Shown here: positions 62,797 through 63,452 of the stretch, in pieces
How the letters are laid out: each line of letters begins with the position of its first letter
How positions within the stretch are numbered: the first letter of the stretch is position 1
Assembly (NCBI GenBank): GCA_016208165.1
Contig: JACQYL010000117.1
Coordinates: forward strand, 1 to 63,452
Direction: 5' to 3'
DNA length: 63,452 nucleotides
Origin: Deltaproteobacteria bacterium
Lineage (GTDB): Bacteria; Desulfobacterota; Desulfarculia; JACQYL01
Notes under the pieces: model-generated
Seen by the model: the letters and a program-made list of their open reading frames with translations, nothing else
Told to the model about the DNA's origin: nothing
Databases searched by the model: none
Translations under genes and position numbers: made by a program

Positions 62797-63000
62797 TCAC
62801 GAAAAACCCGACTTAGAGCCGCATCCCGACCCGATCTCCCGGCCGAAAGGCTTCGTCGCGTTGCGTTTGGATAACCCTACGGGCGCTGCGTGTTTACCGT
62901 GACAGTGCGGGCATCTGACGCACGAAAACCATTTCGTCTTAGCAGGGGAACTGAAGTACCGACCGCAATCCGAACACAAATATGTATAGTCTTCTTTCAT
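62797..63000 (-). CDS. Small zinc-ribbon protein
   Basis: A 67-residue protein. YLCSDCGRYF and CVRCPHCHGK supply CxxC and CxxCxxC sites for one zinc, followed by a basic stretch (GLSKRNATKPFGREIG) and a Gly/Ser tail. AAGGAGGA lies 4 bases before ATG 63000, which supports a real gene. No larger family is recognised; it may be a DNA- or RNA-binding or adapter protein. It lies about 200 bases before fmdB, itself a zinc ribbon. Confidence 0.7.
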   Translation of the reverse strand: MKEDYTYLCSDCGRYFSSPAKTKWFSCVRCPHCHGKHAAPVGLSKRNATKPFGREIGSGCGSKSGFS

Positions 63001-63134
63001 GCATTCCTCCTTAGCATTCCAGCCTCGATGCTGGTTTCATGCCTTCGTTCAAATCGAACCTCTATATATAGAGCCGGTAAAATCCAATCGGTTACCGAAT
63101 TGTTCGATCATCGGCCATCCTCGACCCATCCAGC

Positions 63135-63452
63135 TTATGGCCGATCTTTCACCGCCTCCAATCCGAGCAACAAAACCCTTGGAGAAAGGTCCGTCAGCCG
63201 CGCCGCCAGATTCGGCCAGCATCCCCTGCCCCCAACGTGGAGCCACCCTCCGACATGAAGCAGTACTCCGCCTCCTCGGCCGATCAGTCCGCCATGGAGC
63301 CTCCTGATCTTCCGAGCCATGATCCGGGTACGCCGCTCCCACTCTTCTTTCCCCGCCCTGCCCGAAGCCAGAAACTCTATCGGAGCGGTATCCGCTCGAT
63401 TGAATGCGTCAATCGCACGCTCGTATTGGCCCCGCACCTGCTCCGAGTGAGT
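63135..63452 (-). CDS. Partial uncharacterised gene running off the window
   Basis: The minus-strand frame enters from the window end and reads EQVRGQYERAIDAFNRADTA, GKEEWERRTRIMARKIRRL, then a Gly/His-rich stretch (LLHVGGWLHVGGRGCW) and a hydrophobic end. The first third is protein-like (charged helices); the later part is less convincing, and another frame (63049-63342) is open there, so a frameshift is possible. No family is recognised and the start is outside the window. Confidence 0.4.
   Translation of the reverse strand, partial: THSEQVRGQYERAIDAFNRADTAPIEFLASGRAGKEEWERRTRIMARKIRRLHGGLIGRGGGVLLHVGGWLHVGGRGCWPNLAARLTDLSPRVLLLGLEAVKDRP

Noticed and set aside
63049-63342. Alternative frame at the window end
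   Set aside because: It competes with the frame from 63452 and shows no better features; neither can be settled without the rest of the gene.

Overview
The window looks like chromosomal DNA from a motile Gram-negative, probably anaerobic bacterium of the deltaproteobacterial type (Desulfobacterota). Grounds: P- and L-ring genes (flgI, flgH) imply an outer membrane; flgM-flgN-flgK-flgL-csrA-fliW stand in series; a CheX-type phosphatase accompanies cheA-cheR-cheB; several lipoproteins and radical SAM enzymes are present. The lineage is inference. No rRNA, tRNA, CRISPR array, IS element or prophage was seen.

Layout. (1) 377-4283, minus strand: a TVP38-type membrane protein, two recognisable enzymes of UDP-diacetamido-uronic acid synthesis (WlbA/WbpB dehydrogenase, WbpD acetyltransferase) and a Wzz-type chain-length protein. 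(2) 5087-8150: a very large flagellin (935 aa) with a structured mRNA leader, a probable CsrA-binding hairpin and a sigma-28-like promoter. (3) 8978-24969, nearly all minus strand: a sugar or flagellin modification island with a double GT2-TPR glycosyltransferase, FAD oxidoreductase, DegT aminotransferase, radical SAM protein, asparagine-synthase-like amidotransferase, ATP-grasp ligase, enolase-superfamily enzyme, tandem flavodoxin protein, TPR-glycosyltransferase and a MerR regulator. (4) 25531-31196: a plus-strand radical SAM protein, an 859-aa double glycosyltransferase and a GGDEF protein. (5) 31404-32317: a rearranged patch with a perfect 56-bp inverted repeat, a beta-barrel gene remnant and a LysM gene. 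(6) 32328-48797, minus strand: flgF-flgG-flgA-flgH, three Ig-like lipoprotein genes (one broken), flgI-flgJ-flgM-flgN-flgK-flgL-csrA-fliW; FlgL is a giant of 1425 aa. (7) 49331-53496: flgE on the plus strand, then a minus-strand set with an FlhB C-terminal homolog, FliK, a DUF2802-like protein and a small charged protein. (8) 53981-59702: cheA-cheR-cheB-cheX and a sigma-28-linked protein of unknown function. (9) 59859-63452: nth, a thioredoxin-like lipoprotein, ccdA, a 29-residue membrane protein missed by ordinary ORF cut-offs, FmdB, a zinc ribbon and a partial gene.

Regulatory logic readable from the DNA: sigma-54 promoters with exact GG-N10-GC spacing sit before flgF and flgE. Sigma-28-type promoters sit before flgM (near perfect), the 59.2-kb gene, cheA and the flagellin gene. 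The csrA-fliW pair is encoded last in the flgM-flgL series, while the flagellin leader carries a hairpin presenting GGA in its loop. This fits the CsrA-FliW-flagellin partner switch known from Bacillus subtilis. The flagellin gene beside glycan genes suggests a heavily glycosylated filament, but the glycan and its attachment are inference.
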